DNA of 64,000 bases, taken from assembly GCA_018873245.2 (NCBI GenBank), contig JAEMBT020000006.1:81304-145303 (forward strand). Reading direction: 5' to 3'. This document shows, in pieces, positions 33,929 through 46,061 of the stretch. How positions within the stretch are numbered: the first letter of the stretch is position 1; each line of letters opens with the position of its first letter. The notes under the pieces are model-generated. The model saw only the letters and a program-made list of their open reading frames with translations, had not been told where the DNA came from and made no database searches. The stretch comes from Archegozetes longisetosus (lineage: Eukaryota; Arthropoda; Arachnida; Sarcoptiformes; Trhypochthoniidae). The translations under genes were made by a program, and so were the position numbers.

Positions 33929-36900
33929 GGTGAAAGGGAGGGTTTGGGTCTAAAGGGGTTCCTGACACCCCACCTCCGAGTGTGATAGATCGTTAGATTC
34001 AGTTCACCGAGCTGAACATTTTGATACCTCACTTGACCACCTCCGACCCGAACCTGGCTATTTATAGACAGTTGAGGCCAGCAGCCGACGGGAGTGACCG
34101 GTATAGTTTTTATTACAGTTTATTTACTAATGACGAGACTTAGGGGGCAACAGTCAGCAACAAACTGGACTTTCAGATGAGGAATTTCTTGAATTGTTTT
34201 ATGATAAATTGACAATTTTAAATTTCAAAGATAAGATTAAAACGGAGAAAGATACTCTTAGATATTTCTGGCATCGGGCCTTTTCCCCACTAGAAACACA
34301 CTCCATCCTTATTGTCCACAACACCCTGATATTCTAATGAAAATTTCAAATGAACAAAATAGAAATCAATAAGATTTTAGGTATGTTTGAAGTTTAAAGC
34401 CAGCGTGCAATATAAAGGTTGAACCTACAACTAATACATGGTTTTACATGGTTTTATTGCACAAACATTAGTCTTAGGCAAGGGCTTCATATTATCTTAT
34501 GTTTTGTAACTAGACTTTGACATTATCAGGCGGTTAGAGAAGTCGAAGTTGATGACAAAACTATAGGCAAATAGTTTAGTTTCTCAGCCTAGAAAAATTG
34601 GAGTAATATATGAAGATGAAAATGGTGAAATAGTTTCACACTTTGTTGAAATTGCTGAAAGATCTTTAATAGAAAGTTTAATTGTGGTAGGCTTTACAAT
34701 ACTGAGACTTCAAGACTTTGGGTTGTAGGTGGAGTTTGTAGGCTAACACGTCAGGCATTCATGGTAAGGGTACCTAATAGAACAATAGATGTAATAGATT
34801 ATTTATTGGAAACTAGGATAGAATTAGGAAGCATTGTGATTACGGATGCAGCTCGAGTTTATATGAAATTGCAGAGAAGAATAAGAATGGAGCATGAATT
34901 AGTTAATCGTAGCGTAAATTTTGTAAATCCTAGGAATAGTGCAATAAATACAAATATAATAGAATCTCGTTGGGTTAAACAAAAAGTTAAGTCATATAAA
35001 AATACTAATTTTATAAAACCTTGTATTGCCCAATATTTGTGTGAATTTGAATATTTGAATCCCATAAAGGAAAAGGGTCAGTTTCGGGAGATGGGGTGAA
35101 GGCTATAACTCGAGAACCACTCAATGTTTAAATTAATGTGATATATCAATGGACTCTGCTCCATGTGGCAAATACTTCAAGCTATATCACTGCCCTTGGG
35201 TCATGGCATTTAACCTCGATAAGGACAAAAGCAAAAATGACCCAAAATTTCCAAATTGAGCGATTTTCAAAATTCGACCGTCATTCGATTCAGCACCGCT
35301 TACTGCTTCAATAAGTCTATGGGGCCTACCCTCTATATGACCTCTGACCTTTGTTAGAAGCTAAAAACTAGTCGAAGTTGTACATTTTATACAATTTTAA
35401 GCATGATCTTGACTTTTGGCTTTTCATTTAAGCTTTTTCAGAATCTCCCGTGCCTCTAACACATGGAGACAACATTTGGCCATGATATTGAACTTTGACC
35501 TTTTACCTATAGAATTGTTACTGCTTTTCTACTACACAAGTGGAGTATAGTTGGATTCGCCTCATCATATTAAGTTCACTGATATCTTATTTGCCTATAT
35601 CTTATGACCTTTGACCCCTTAACGCTATCCCTAGCGTTCGTATTTCCACCAGAGCTTAATATTTCTTGTTACATTATTAATTAATACAGTTAGAGCCCAA
35701 AAACAATGTTCGTCGACAATGAATCATATATATTGCATCATTCGCCTTATATCGTCCGCATTGTCTTTTGTACTGGATCTTTCGGGTGTTCTGCCGAAAA
35801 GGGGCCATTGAATTTATAGTCGATGTATATATTTTCTGAATCCATGAAAAGAGTAGATGGCAGGGGAAAAGATTCTTCCTCTGGTACGCCCATTATAAAA
35901 AGTTACGCCCACTTTTCGAATTTTCATTAATCTTATGTTTAAGCTGTAAAAAGTGATTTAAGAGTTTTTCATTTTAAATTATTCATCTCGTCTATAATTT
36001 TACAGCAAAATTTGAGTTTCAATTAGTGTAGGTTGGGTTAGGTTAGGTTAGGTTAGGTTTTTTACAATTAAATCATTCTGTCTCTTAATTCTATAAAATT
36101 TCGTTCATTTGATCCCAGATAACTTTTGACCTAGTCAATGAGTTTATAACTGTGCATCTGTTCCTCACTCTCTATGCAGAATCCATTGACATCTCAATCA
36201 TTAAAATCTGACCAGTAGTTTGTACTGGATACTTATAGTATATTTCAATTATATATATATATATATAATACGCGCGGGGAGCGTGCAAAAAATTTTAAAA
36301 CGTACGTACCCGGGTACAAAATTTTTTTATATCTAATCTTTTTACTGATTTAGATTTCCAAATTAAATTTGTTTTTGGCTTGTAAAAAGATCAGAAGTCA
36401 AATGGAGGGTAGCTCTTATAGAAAAATTGAAAATTAGGCCATGCTCAATCGAACGGTGATTGAATTTTGCAAATTGCACAATGTGAAAATTTTGAGATAC
36501 TTAGGTTGTAGACGTATACCGAGGTCAAAGGTCACTGCATAGGACCACGTTATAGCTTACCTAATTTGGGACGTAAAGACGAGTCTAAAGATAGTTTACT
36601 TTTGGCTGTATGTTGAGCGGTTCTCGAGTTATACCTTCACACCATCTCCCAAAACTGACCGCAGATTCATTTGTGTCCACATCAATTGTGATCTTGTGAT
36701 TGATTATTGGAATCAGTTTTTGTCCTATAATTTGAATGAATACTTTGTTTTTAATATCACTACAATTATTTTAAATTGAGAACATCTTTTTTAAGAATAG
36801 AAATAAAATCCGATCAAACTTTGAATCGAGTCGATAAATTGTGCGAACTGGCAAATTTTCAGCCAAAACACAGATAAATAGTATCTTAAAGCGAAACATT

Positions 36901-37313
36901 TGTTCTAAAATCACTGTTTAATTGTCTGAATGTTTGTGTATGTCGTGAATCCGAACTGAACTCTGTTCCATAAACTCACAAACTGATTATTTTTCATATT
37001 TTACAGTCATAAATGTTTTGATTCATTCGTATTCCGACTCGTCGATAATATTTGAAGAACTGAATAGCCAGTATTGTAATTATGAGGTATCATAATGCTT
37101 AGATCGATGTCCGGAATCCAATGATAAAATAAAGGACCTTGTCGGCCACTCCCGTCGCTTACTGGTCACAGTTGGTCATAAATAGGCAGGTTCGGTCGGA
37201 GGTGGTCAAGTAAAGTATCAAAATGTTGAGCTCGGTGAACTGAATCCAATGATTTATAACACTAGGGGTAGGGTGTCAGGAACCCCTTTAGACTCAAACC
37301 CTCCCTTTCACCC
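33929..37313 (+). mobile_element. Merlin-like DNA transposon, ~190-bp inverted ends, with nested insertion
   Basis: Inverted ends: 33929 to ~34115 (GGGTGAAAGGGAGGGTTTGG, then GGGGTTCCTGACACCC) and ~37130-37313 reversed. Transposase remnant on the plus strand: LWVVGGVCRLTRQAF just upstream of 34761, then the 34761-35099 frame with VITDAAR (Asp), FVNPRNSAINTNIIESRW (Glu), the ISXO2/IS1595 core. Earlier parts near 34160-34300 are out of frame. No clear 8-9 bp duplication: left flank CTGTACAG, right flank AGGCTATG. The right end abuts an exon of the S1P-lyase relic. Confidence 0.75.
35076..36660. mobile_element. Nested 1.6-kb inverted-repeat element inside the Merlin-like transposon
   Basis: Ends GGTCAGTTTCGGGAGATGGG and (reversed) GGTCAGTTTTGGGAGATGGT, followed on both sides by GTGAAGG and CTCGAGAACC: about 42 bp of inverted repeat. 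No transposase frame. It contains a short TTAGG-like tract near 36030-36058 and a (TA)n run near 36252. It cuts the Merlin transposase frame just after its last conserved block. Confidence 0.65.
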
Positions 37314-37642
37314 AGGCTATGAAAAAGGCCATCACTAGAATCACAGTTATGTTAGTCAGTTCTGCCTGTGGTTTCCCGCACGGGGTCAACGACGATATTT
37401 AACAAATTTCTAGGGCATGTAAAACCATCTAAGTTCACATTCTTCTGCTTAGTTAATATTTTTAAAAATGTAATCATTTTCTGACAACTCAATTTTTTTA
37501 CAATTAAAGTTGTGCTTCACAGTTAGTTTAAAATAGTATTTGACTCAAAAAAGAAAATTAAATCAATCTCTGAACAATGCTGTTATAATTATAATCTGTA
37601 TTTTAGCTTTAAAATTTTCAAAGTTTTTACCATATTTATATA

Positions 37643-39704
37643 TGCTGCGCGTCAAGTTTTCTTGACTAACCTGTATCTCGAGTATTAAAAATTAAATATA
37701 TTAGAAAAAACTGAATTAAGTGTTAACAATCTTCAAATCAAAAACTATTATCAAACATAACTACTATTTAAAATTGTTTAAAATTAATTCTTATTAATTG
37801 TCTTTTTGTAAATAATTTTGCGACAGCTCTTCTTGACCAATATATTTATTTATCTAAAGTAAATGATTTCTACAATCAATATTCAATGTTTAGTTAGATC
37901 TCCTTTTCTCAATTACTTCAATCAATCTTTCCTTATAATTGGCAAAATACTTACGAATTATATCTCGTTTTTCAGCCATTATAACTTCAGCTGCGTTTTG
38001 GACCGCAGTCCAAAGTTCTTCTTTAGAAGTGTATTGTTTACTGTCGTAAAATTTCTTCCATCAAATTCCAAATATTTTCAATTATATTGAGATAAGTACT
38101 TTTCGCTCGCCAAGAAATCAATTGATTAAAACTAGCCTCGATACATTTAATGCTTTTCTTCGATGTATGAATAGAACAATTATCTTATTGGATGTAATAA
38201 TTTTTGTCTTCATATCAATTTTCAAGGAATGACTTAACTTCATTTTTAAGTAGGTTTACATAGATGACTTCTGCTTTCCATCTACTTTTAAAATCCATAG
38301 AAGGCCATCATATAAAACCATTCCCCAGATCATAATTGATTCTCCTTTCATTTGCCGTTTTTGACGTTTCAGCGGATTTTTCTGGTCGGAATATGACTTC
38401 CAGTTATCATATCCATCAAGTGAAAAGCGTTTCTCATCAGTAAAAACAGTTCTATTCCAAGCATGATTATCACGAAGCCATTGTTTAGTCAATTCCAATC
38501 TTCTTTGCTTATGTGAAGGTTTAGATAGATTGTCTTAACAGCTTTTTGATATTTAAAGCCTTGCTGTTTTGCATGACGTTGATTTTTCTTAAACTGGCAT
38601 TGGTTTGCAAGGTATTTTTGAGCTTCATGGCAGTAACTCGTTCTGCTTCACCATTCAATCTTCGAATTTCTCTCCATTCTTGTCTTCTTGCGTGGACTTA
38701 ATTTCTACTTTGGCCTTCGTTTAGCTTTAGGCTTGAATTAATCATTTAGAACTATAGATCTATCTGATGTGTAGGATTCATTCAAAATTCTGGCCACTTT
38801 ATGATAATTCTTATGCTTTTCGTAAAAATCCTTCACTTTTGCGATAAGTTCCTCGTCATGCATTTTTAGTACTATGAATTATTATTTAATTCAATGCTCT
38901 ATCAAGTTCATTCTTACCTATTAGTGCTCCGCATGAGTCAAGTTCGAGTCGAGTCGAAGCAGATTTGAATTCGACTCGTAAAAATCGAGTCGATTCTATT
39001 CAAATCGTGAATCGATTTGATTTGGACTCGCGTCGAGTCTACCCAAAGACTCGAATCAATTAAAATTACATAAGCAAAAGACATTGAAATTTGCAAGTAT
39101 TTCAACTAAATCATCGAACGGTGTAGAGTGGACCCCTTTATACAAAAATGCATGCTTTCTAGATAGTTCCTGAATATTGCAAGATTGTAGAATATAAAAG
39201 TTCTAGAATGCTCTAATGAGTTCTAGACTATTCCATAGGTTTATAGAATACTCTACAGGTTTTAATGATGCTCTAGAAAGTTCCAGAATGCTGAAACTAT
39301 GGAACATCTCTACAGCTCAAAATGAATTCAAATCCCTCAGATCGGTTTGAGTCATACCTGGACTCGACTCGACTGCGTTCGAGTCAAATCTTCTAGAGAT
39401 TTGAAACCGAAAGTTTGAATCGATTTGACAGATCGCTTAAATCGACTCGTGCGGAGCACTGTTAGCTATAATTAATCTTTCTTTTGTGTAAATTTTTTAG
39501 TACAATATTTTTTGACCAAAAAATTTGTCGCATAAAATTAAAAAACCACCATAATGTAAATAAAGTTCCAACTAATGAAAACTAATTAACTAATACTTAT
39601 GTTTACTTGTCATCGGTCAGAAGGATATCTCAAAGCTATTGTTTCTTAATTATATATTTTAGTCATTGAGATACACGCTGATCAAGAAAATTTGGCGCGC
39701 AGTG
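37643..39704 (-). mobile_element. Tc1-like transposon with decayed transposase
   Basis: Inverted ends share GCTGCGCGTCAAGTTTTCTT (left) and ACTGCGCGCCAAATTTTCTT (right, reversed), then GTATCTC; TA flanks at 37641-37642 and 39705-39706. Transposase on the minus strand: a start-like frame near 38864 (HDEELIAKVKDFYEKHKNYH), HAWNRTVFTDEKRFSLDG (first catalytic Asp) and KGESIMIWGMV in 38498-38256, then an out-of-frame C-terminus. A 540-bp hAT-like MITE is inserted at 38922-39461. It lies inside the S1P-lyase relic. Confidence 0.8.
38922..39461. mobile_element. hAT-like MITE copy 1 with heat-shock-element-like motifs
   Basis: 540 bp, ends TAGTGCTCCGCATGAGTC / GACTCGTGCGGAGCACTG, flanks TTACCTAT and TTAGCTAT (7 of 8 match). 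Subterminal regions are dense in GACTCGAGTC-type palindromes; the centre holds TTCTAGAA-type units, including a perfect three-unit GAAnnTTCnnGAA at 39276-39288. Copy 2 is at 62509-63109 in the opposite orientation. Confidence 0.85.
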
Positions 39705-40503
39705 TAAAAACAATCAAGCATCACTTATTCAGTTGGGCACTCAATATTCTATTCCTATTCACGTTGACTCCTGTCTCGGCTGGTCTTCGGTTTCATTTAT
39801 GTCAGAGACTGACTATCCGACACCAGCCATTGACTTTTGCATTCCTAGAGTCACCAGTATTTCTGCGGATACTCATAAATACGAACTCGCATCGAAGAGC
39901 TCGTCAGTAATAATGTATCGAAATAAAAACATCGTCGACATCAGTATTCAGTGAAGAGCGATCGGCCCGAGGTATATACGCCTCTCCAACCATCGCTGGC
40001 AGTCGGTGTGGCGCTAATATCGCCAATTGTTGGGCTACCCTTTTGCACATTGGATTCGATGGCTATGTTGAACCACCAAAAATATATCAGCTCAAAGATA
40101 CCTGAAGACATAATTATCAAAAAACAGAAGGCATTCGTGTAATTGGAGACCCTCTTATGAACATTATTGCCTTAGCTTCTGACCAGTTAAATATTTTTAG
40201 ACTAAGGTTTGCAAAAGTTTTTTACTCTTTGTTTCCATTAAATCACGGTTAAGTTAAAAAAAACTCAATCTGAACTTAGTTTAATTCTTAATGCTCTGTC
40301 AAAGTTGTTTCACAATCAATAATTTTAAAAACTCGCGCTAATTTAATCAAAACTCAATCCAATCTACTAGCCCTTGCCTTCAAACTTTGCAGAACATAAC
40401 TAATCCAAGTTTTTGTTATTCGTTAAGATCAGTTTCCCTTTAAACTTGTTTTCTTTCTTTGTTATTAAAATTATTGTGTGATTAGAGTAAAATTAAATAT
40501 ACA

Positions 40504-41464
40504 CAGTCAGCACGAAAACTAACTTTAGGGATACAAAGCTTTATAACTTTTGAACCACTCATTCAATTTTGATGCGGTTTTTTAATGAAGAAAAACTCCC
40601 CGGTTTTATAAAAATTTGTTAAAATCATAAAATCACAATTGAAGAAAAAATTATAAAGGAAAAATCGAGTTTACATGAAATTTTGAATTCGGGTACAAAA
40701 TAAATTTAATGTAAACATAATTTATTGTTGGACTGATGTTCAGAATTTATTCTTGTTTTGATCTTTGAACAAATTTGGAAACAAATCATTCAATTAATTG
40801 AAATTAATATTTATTTAATTATTAATTATTAATTGAAATGCCTTTCACTATAAAAGAGAGAATTAAAATTTCGAAAATTTATAAAATAGAGGGCACAGGG
40901 ACGAAAGAGATCGACAATTATGAGAGGAAAACTGTTCTTCCTCGTCATCGATACGACTCCATTCGATAAAAGTTGGTTCACTAATGCCTAAAAGAATATT
41001 AATAAAATATTCATAACTTACTGTCAATAACTACCAACTTCTCTCATAATTGCCGATCTCTTTCGTCCCTGTGCCCTCAATTTTATAAATTTTCGAAATT
41101 TTAATTCTTTCTCTTTAATAGTGAAAGGCATTTCAATAATTAATAATTAAATAAATATTAATTTCAATTAATTGAATGATTTGTTTCCAAATTTATTCAA
41201 AGATCAAAACAAGAATAAATCCTGAATATCAGTCCAACAATAAACTATGTTTACATTAAATTTATTTTGTACCCGAATTCAAAATTTCATGTAAACTCGA
41301 TTTTTCCTTTATAATTTTTTCTTCAATTGTGATTTTATGATTTTAATAAATTTTTATAAAACCGGGGGAGTTTTTCTTCATTTTAAAAAACCGCATCAAA
41401 ATTGAATGAGTGGTTCAAAAGTTATAAAGCTTTGTATCCCTAAAGTTAGTTTTCGTGCTGACTG
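40504..41464. mobile_element. Almost fully palindromic mariner-type MITE
   Basis: Arms 40504 to ~40927 and ~41042 to 41464 are near-perfect inverted repeats starting CAGTCAGCACGAAAACTAAC, with TA on the right flank. Only ~110 bp lie between. The left arm includes an ATG at 40838 opening MPFTIKERIKISKIYKIEG, which resembles the N-terminal helix-turn-helix start of a mariner transposase, and the same sequence is mirrored in the right arm. Confidence 0.8.
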
Positions 41465-41780
41465 TATATATATATATATATTAAGCTGTATGCTATCAGG
41501 GCTGGGACGGAGTCTTAATCACTTACAATTTCCATCGGCTGTTCATTTATGTCGCTTTAATGCATACACAGCCTGGAATTGCCGAACAATTGTTCTCTGA
41601 CATCATGAAAGCTGTTAAACAATGTCTCAATTGACCATCAGATCAGGGCTCGGGAATTGGTGTGATCTATGGTATGGCACAGAGCTTACCCGATTGCTCG
41701 ATGGTCTCCACTATTGCCTCTCACTTCCTGGATAGCATGTATCAAACGAAATGGCCCCAATCAATTGGAAAATAGTTCTA

Positions 41781-43097
41781 TTTTCTTTCAACCTTTAATA
41801 ATTTAATTACTTTTTACAAATAGATTGAAATATTTTTGTTGGTTTATTTTTTCTAGACTAATCTCATTTTTTATGTTAATTGCTTATCACACCAGCATTT
41901 ATCACAAAGTTTATTACTTATTCGACAAAATCGTCGTTTTTAAATTTCAAAGCATTTAATCAATTTATTTTGGACTTGAATTTTTAATCAATTCAACACA
42001 CGAAACAATGAAAAAATTTCAAAATTTTTATTTAAATCTCAAACACGTTAACAACACTGACAATTTGGTCCAGTTTTCATCTCTACTCGTTTAATTGAAC
42101 ATTAAACATTTTTATCATAGAACTAACAATTTCCGAAAATAGTTGCGCTTTTTATTCAATAATTTTAACTTGATGTAATAATATCGCTTATACTGAATAA
42201 TCTTTGCTTTAATTGCTTTTTCTCAAATTAAATTTAATTCTATTAAATTGCATATCAATGACTTTTGGAAAATAAGTTGGGTTTCTTGTACAATCGTTGT
42301 TTTCTATGTGGAAGCGGATATCTATACCTGAAAAACAAATCAAATTCAGTTTCATTAACGCTTTTGAATGTTTTAAAAGCTCGATCGAATTATTGCGATC
42401 AAAAACTTGGCTGCCTATTAACTTTGACCTTAACTTTTCGAAATCATTCACTCTAATTAATGACAACTTATTTAAAACTGCAGCGAATTTAACCCAAATA
42501 AATCTACGAGATTATGCATTTAAATTTTAAATTCTTGAAATAGATTAGGCTTAAATCGAAAATTACAGGAAAAGACCGATTTTTTTTTTCAAGTTGACCC
42601 ACTGCATTTTCTTAATCTGATGATAGAATAGAAAATTTGCGTTCAACCTTAACAGATCTGACAACTCTCTTCTAATCGTCAATAGTATTTAACAGTTGGT
42701 CTGACTCATCAAAAAATTATCCAATCCAAATATTTGGACCGCAAATTTCAATTTAGCCAATATTTCTAAAACATGGATTAAATCATTGATCAAATATATT
42801 CAAACACTAGTATTTATTTTCGATTCAGAATTCGAGCCGTTAACCTAGGAACTGATCTAAATTATCATTCTTAAAAATATACTAATCATTTAAAACGAAA
42901 GTTCCGAATTAAACGCTAAACTAAGATCGGTCTCCAATATGAGAACTTAAACCAATTAAAAGCAGAATTTCGATTTACTCATCAAATTTGTTCAATCAAT
43001 TTTGCCTTTATAAGTGGCATTTGCAGTTAGTATTTAACTAATATACCATTTATAAAGTCTGGCTAAATATATTCGAATCAAAATGAAAAATCAATTC
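41781..43097. other. AT-rich spacer marking the edge of the transposon-dense region
   Basis: No gene assigned. Minus frame 42209-42466, preceded by a possible acceptor (tttttcag), and plus frame 42297-42530 overlap one another and have no recognisable domain. Confidence 0.4.
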
Positions 43098-43289
43098 TTA
43101 CAAAGAAGAACACAGCTGTGATTGTTGTAAATTTCTATTTGAATCGATGGCCTGTTGTCTTCCTAATAGCATTCCCATTATTAGTCCTTTGTAAAACTTT
43201 TTATCACCAAATGTATCAATTGGTACACATACTAATGCAAACAATAGGAATATTACAATAAACGAAATATAAATCCTATTCAATGTCAT
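43098..43289 (-). CDS. Small putative secreted peptide, 63 aa
   Basis: MTLNRIYISFIVIFLLFALV is a credible signal peptide, with cleavage likely near residues 24-29. About 35 residues of mature sequence follow (KKFYKGLIMGMLLGRQQAI... ending in polar residues). Single exon, start at the first ATG. No family recognised. It could instead be a one-pass membrane microprotein or a chance ORF. It stands alone between the transposon region and GID4. Confidence 0.35.
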   Translation of the reverse strand: MTLNRIYISFIVIFLLFALVCVPIDTFGDKKFYKGLIMGMLLGRQQAIDSNRNLQQSQLCSSL

Positions 43290-44788
43290 TTTGCAAACAG
43301 ATTAACATTAGAGAAGAGATGCTAACAATGACCTGATTCTCAAATCACTACAACTATTAAAACGTTAGAACAAGTGCTGCATTTACCATTGAGCCAATCA
43401 CTTGATTTAGTCATCTAATTATTCATTTGATTGAACGATTCCAGTATTCTATTAGATTATTGGGTCATTAGTCTTCAACAATAATCTTCAAATTTCAATA
43501 ATAGGTCATTAATTGACTCAAAATTCAATCATTCGATTCCTATATCTATTAAACTGTTGTCTCATAATCAATATTAACTTATTAAGCAAAACATTAGTCT
43601 TCAACTTAGTAATTCAATTTTAATTTATTAGTTTCAGTGTGTCCTCAATCATAAATTATAGTCATTTTAATAGTGTTTCATTCATGTGAGACATGAGCTG
43701 AGTATTGAACATTTGGCTAACGCCACACTTAATTCAACTTTTTTCTTTATACATTAATGTTCAACTCAACAAACTTACCCCATATTCAGGCATAAGTTAT
43801 AATGTTCTAAAAATATCTAATTAACAATTATATTCAAACTATAATCTCAGCTTTTTCGTTCCAAAAATTAACTTTGTATTTCAATTGTACAGCTTAACGT
43901 TTTCATTTGAAAATTATTCTGATCAAAGTTTATAAGCACATACCTAAACTGGTCAAACTTTAGCAAAATTGTCCACTACTACTAGTAATTACGACAGTGA
44001 CAAACACGGAGTTTGCCAACGCTCAAAGCAATAGGGAGGCCAAATTCTCTAAATTCTAGGGGAGGTTCAAAAATGGTCTATTCTCAGGACAATTCTCAGG
44101 ACAATTTTCAGACCCCTTCAGAATCGAAAGGAGATTATGTCTTTGTTTCGATTCTGAAGGAGTTTCATAATTGATCTACACCCACCACTTGGCAAAGTCT
44201 GACCGAATCCTCTCCTACCCTCATCCATCTTCGCCTTGATCATGATTATTCATTTTCAATCAGGCCTTTCCTGTCCAACTCTGGTCTATAGATCTACAGT
44301 TGAGCCCTTCATTTCAGTTAGACAGTCTTCAATGAATCAATTTTCAGTCAATCAATCTTGAGTTATTCAGTACTTCTCTCCATTACTTGGTTTCATTTCA
44401 TTTCATAACTGTGATCAATAATTGATGACAAGCCCTCGAAAGGGTGAACGACATCAATGATATTTCGTACGCAAACTCTATTTTGTTCTAGACGTCATTC
44501 ATAATGCTTGTAAATGAGTGCCAAAATAAAACTATTTCTGTCACAGTTTTCAAGTATTTTCATCTTACAAAAGGGCACAAATGTAAGTTACAATTTAGTA
44601 CATTTTCAAATAACAAGTACAAATTGTGTTCACTTCTGTCCTTCTGAACTATTGAATGCAATACAACAATTATAAGAATAAGTCAAACGATTAGCCGAAA
44701 CATCACTTAATTGGTGATCAAATCCAATATTATTGTAATCAATCGATTGATCAGATTTGTCGACATTTGTCACAAACTGATTGATGAG
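43290..44788. other. Region upstream of GID4, with a short perfect hairpin
   Basis: No gene seen. At 44115-44160 a perfect 15-bp inverted repeat (CCTTCAGAATCGAAA and its complement) encloses a 16-nt loop; it follows a short tandem TCTCAGGACAAT repeat. The GID4 promoter should lie in the last few hundred bases. Confidence 0.5.
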
Positions 44789-46061
44789 ATGCCGGTTCGG
44801 TGTAATGGCGACTCAATTGTTGGCCAATTGCCAAACCATTCAACAGATCAATGCAATTGTTGTGATGGACAGTGTCCACAATGTCCACAATGTCCGCAAT
44901 CAGATCAGAAACTGTTCGCACCTCAACAAAACTCATCAAAACTCATTCAAACCAAACAAACATTAAGAGGAGTTCCACTCATGGCTTCGCGTATGTCTTC
45001 CCGTTTAACTATTGTCGTCTCGTCTCAAATAATTATGTCTGAGTTGATTCTTTTAAATAGATAAACAACTGGGTGTCACACAATCTCTTCTCTACAACGG
45101 ATCTAAATTTGGTGGACATCAGAAGTCAAAAGGAAACTGTTATGACGTCGAAGTTGTCCTCCAAGTATGTCTTACTTATTATTTATGCAGATATTAAATC
45201 AATTATTAATTGATCTTTTCTTAATCATTAGAATGTCGATGAAGTCAATTCTTATTTGTGCGGTTACTTAAAAATTAAAGGTTTCCATTTGAAAATTGAG
45301 TTTCAAGTTTCTTTCAGTCTGTAATAGTTTGCACTTAATTCTAAATTTTGTCCCCTATTTTGTTTCAGTTTAGGTTTATATTCATAATAAAATAGTTTCC
45401 ATAACTTTATACAGAGTTTATATATAGCTTTAATATCTGTTATAACCGAAGGTCTAACTGAAGAATACCCAACACTGACCACCTTTTTCGATGGAGAGAT
45501 AATTTCAGCCAAATATCCGTTTCTCACTCGAAAATGGGATGCAGACGAAGACGTTGACAGGTTCTCAGACGATTCCAAGTGAATTTCTAAATAAAATCCA
45601 AAAATTATTATTATTAACTATAGGAAGCATTGGTCAAAATTTTTGCAGTTCTATCAATTTTCGAAAACATTTAATTGTGATAATTTTGATTATAATCAGC
45701 TAAACAATACTGACTTTGTTTTTATGCGATGGAAAGAACATTTCTTAGTTCCCGATCACACAATTAAAGTATGTCAACCATATCCTAATATTCTATTGTC
45801 AAATAATCTAACTTTTAATCAAAATCTATTTAAGGACATAAACGGCGCCAGTTTTGCAGGTTTTTATTACATCTGTTTCACTAAATCTAACGCCACCATC
45901 GAGGGATATTATTATCACAGACAGTCTGAATGGTAATTGATTAAATCCGGTTATTCGTTTAACTCAATCAAGTTGAATAAATCGTTGATATGTTTAGGTA
46001 CCAGTCTCTCACTTTGGTCCATATTCCCGAACACTCAATACAAATCTACGAGTTTCGTTGA
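44789..46061 (+). CDS. GID4: GID4 homologue, substrate receptor of the GID/CTLH ubiquitin ligase
   Basis: GID4 (Vid24) recognises N-terminal proline degrons for the GID/CTLH E3 ligase. Seven exons keep frame through GT-AG introns: 44789-44990, 45061-45164, 45232-45280, 45452-45560, 45624-45768, 45835-45932, 45998-46061, giving 256 residues (human about 300). The ATG at 44789 is chosen because MPVR is also the start of vertebrate GID4. Conserved blocks: [96 protein letters not shown], and the terminal IYEFR. The N-terminus is variable and has CPQCPQCPQ, a Cys-Pro-Gln repeat. Introns are 55-171 bp. It converges on the BCAR3-like gene. Confidence 0.95.

Larger units (their letters stand above)
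37314..41780 (+). pseudogene. Sphingosine-1-phosphate lyase pseudogene
   Basis: Relic of the PLP enzyme that cleaves sphingosine-1-phosphate at the ER. Exon pieces in order: 37314 to ~37400 (TVMLVSSACGFPHGVNDDI). From 39733: YSIPIHVDSCLGW, IDFCIPRVTSISADTHKY (the PLP lysine at 39877-39879 is kept, the next Gly is Glu), [11 protein letters not shown]. After two frame changes near 39945-39975: [20 protein letters not shown]. At ~40155-40225: IGDPLMNIIALASDQLN, ending at a plausible donor. At ~41490-41780: LNHLQFPSAVHLC, GIAEQLFSDIMKAVKQC, GSGIGVIYGMAQSLPDCS. Frameshifts and stops in several exons. A Tc1 element, a MITE and the Merlin-like element interrupt or abut it. The 5' half is not in the window. 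Confidence 0.82.

Noticed and set aside
45303..45578. Minus-strand ORF of 91 codons
   Set aside because: Shadow of GID4 exon 4 and its intron on the other strand.
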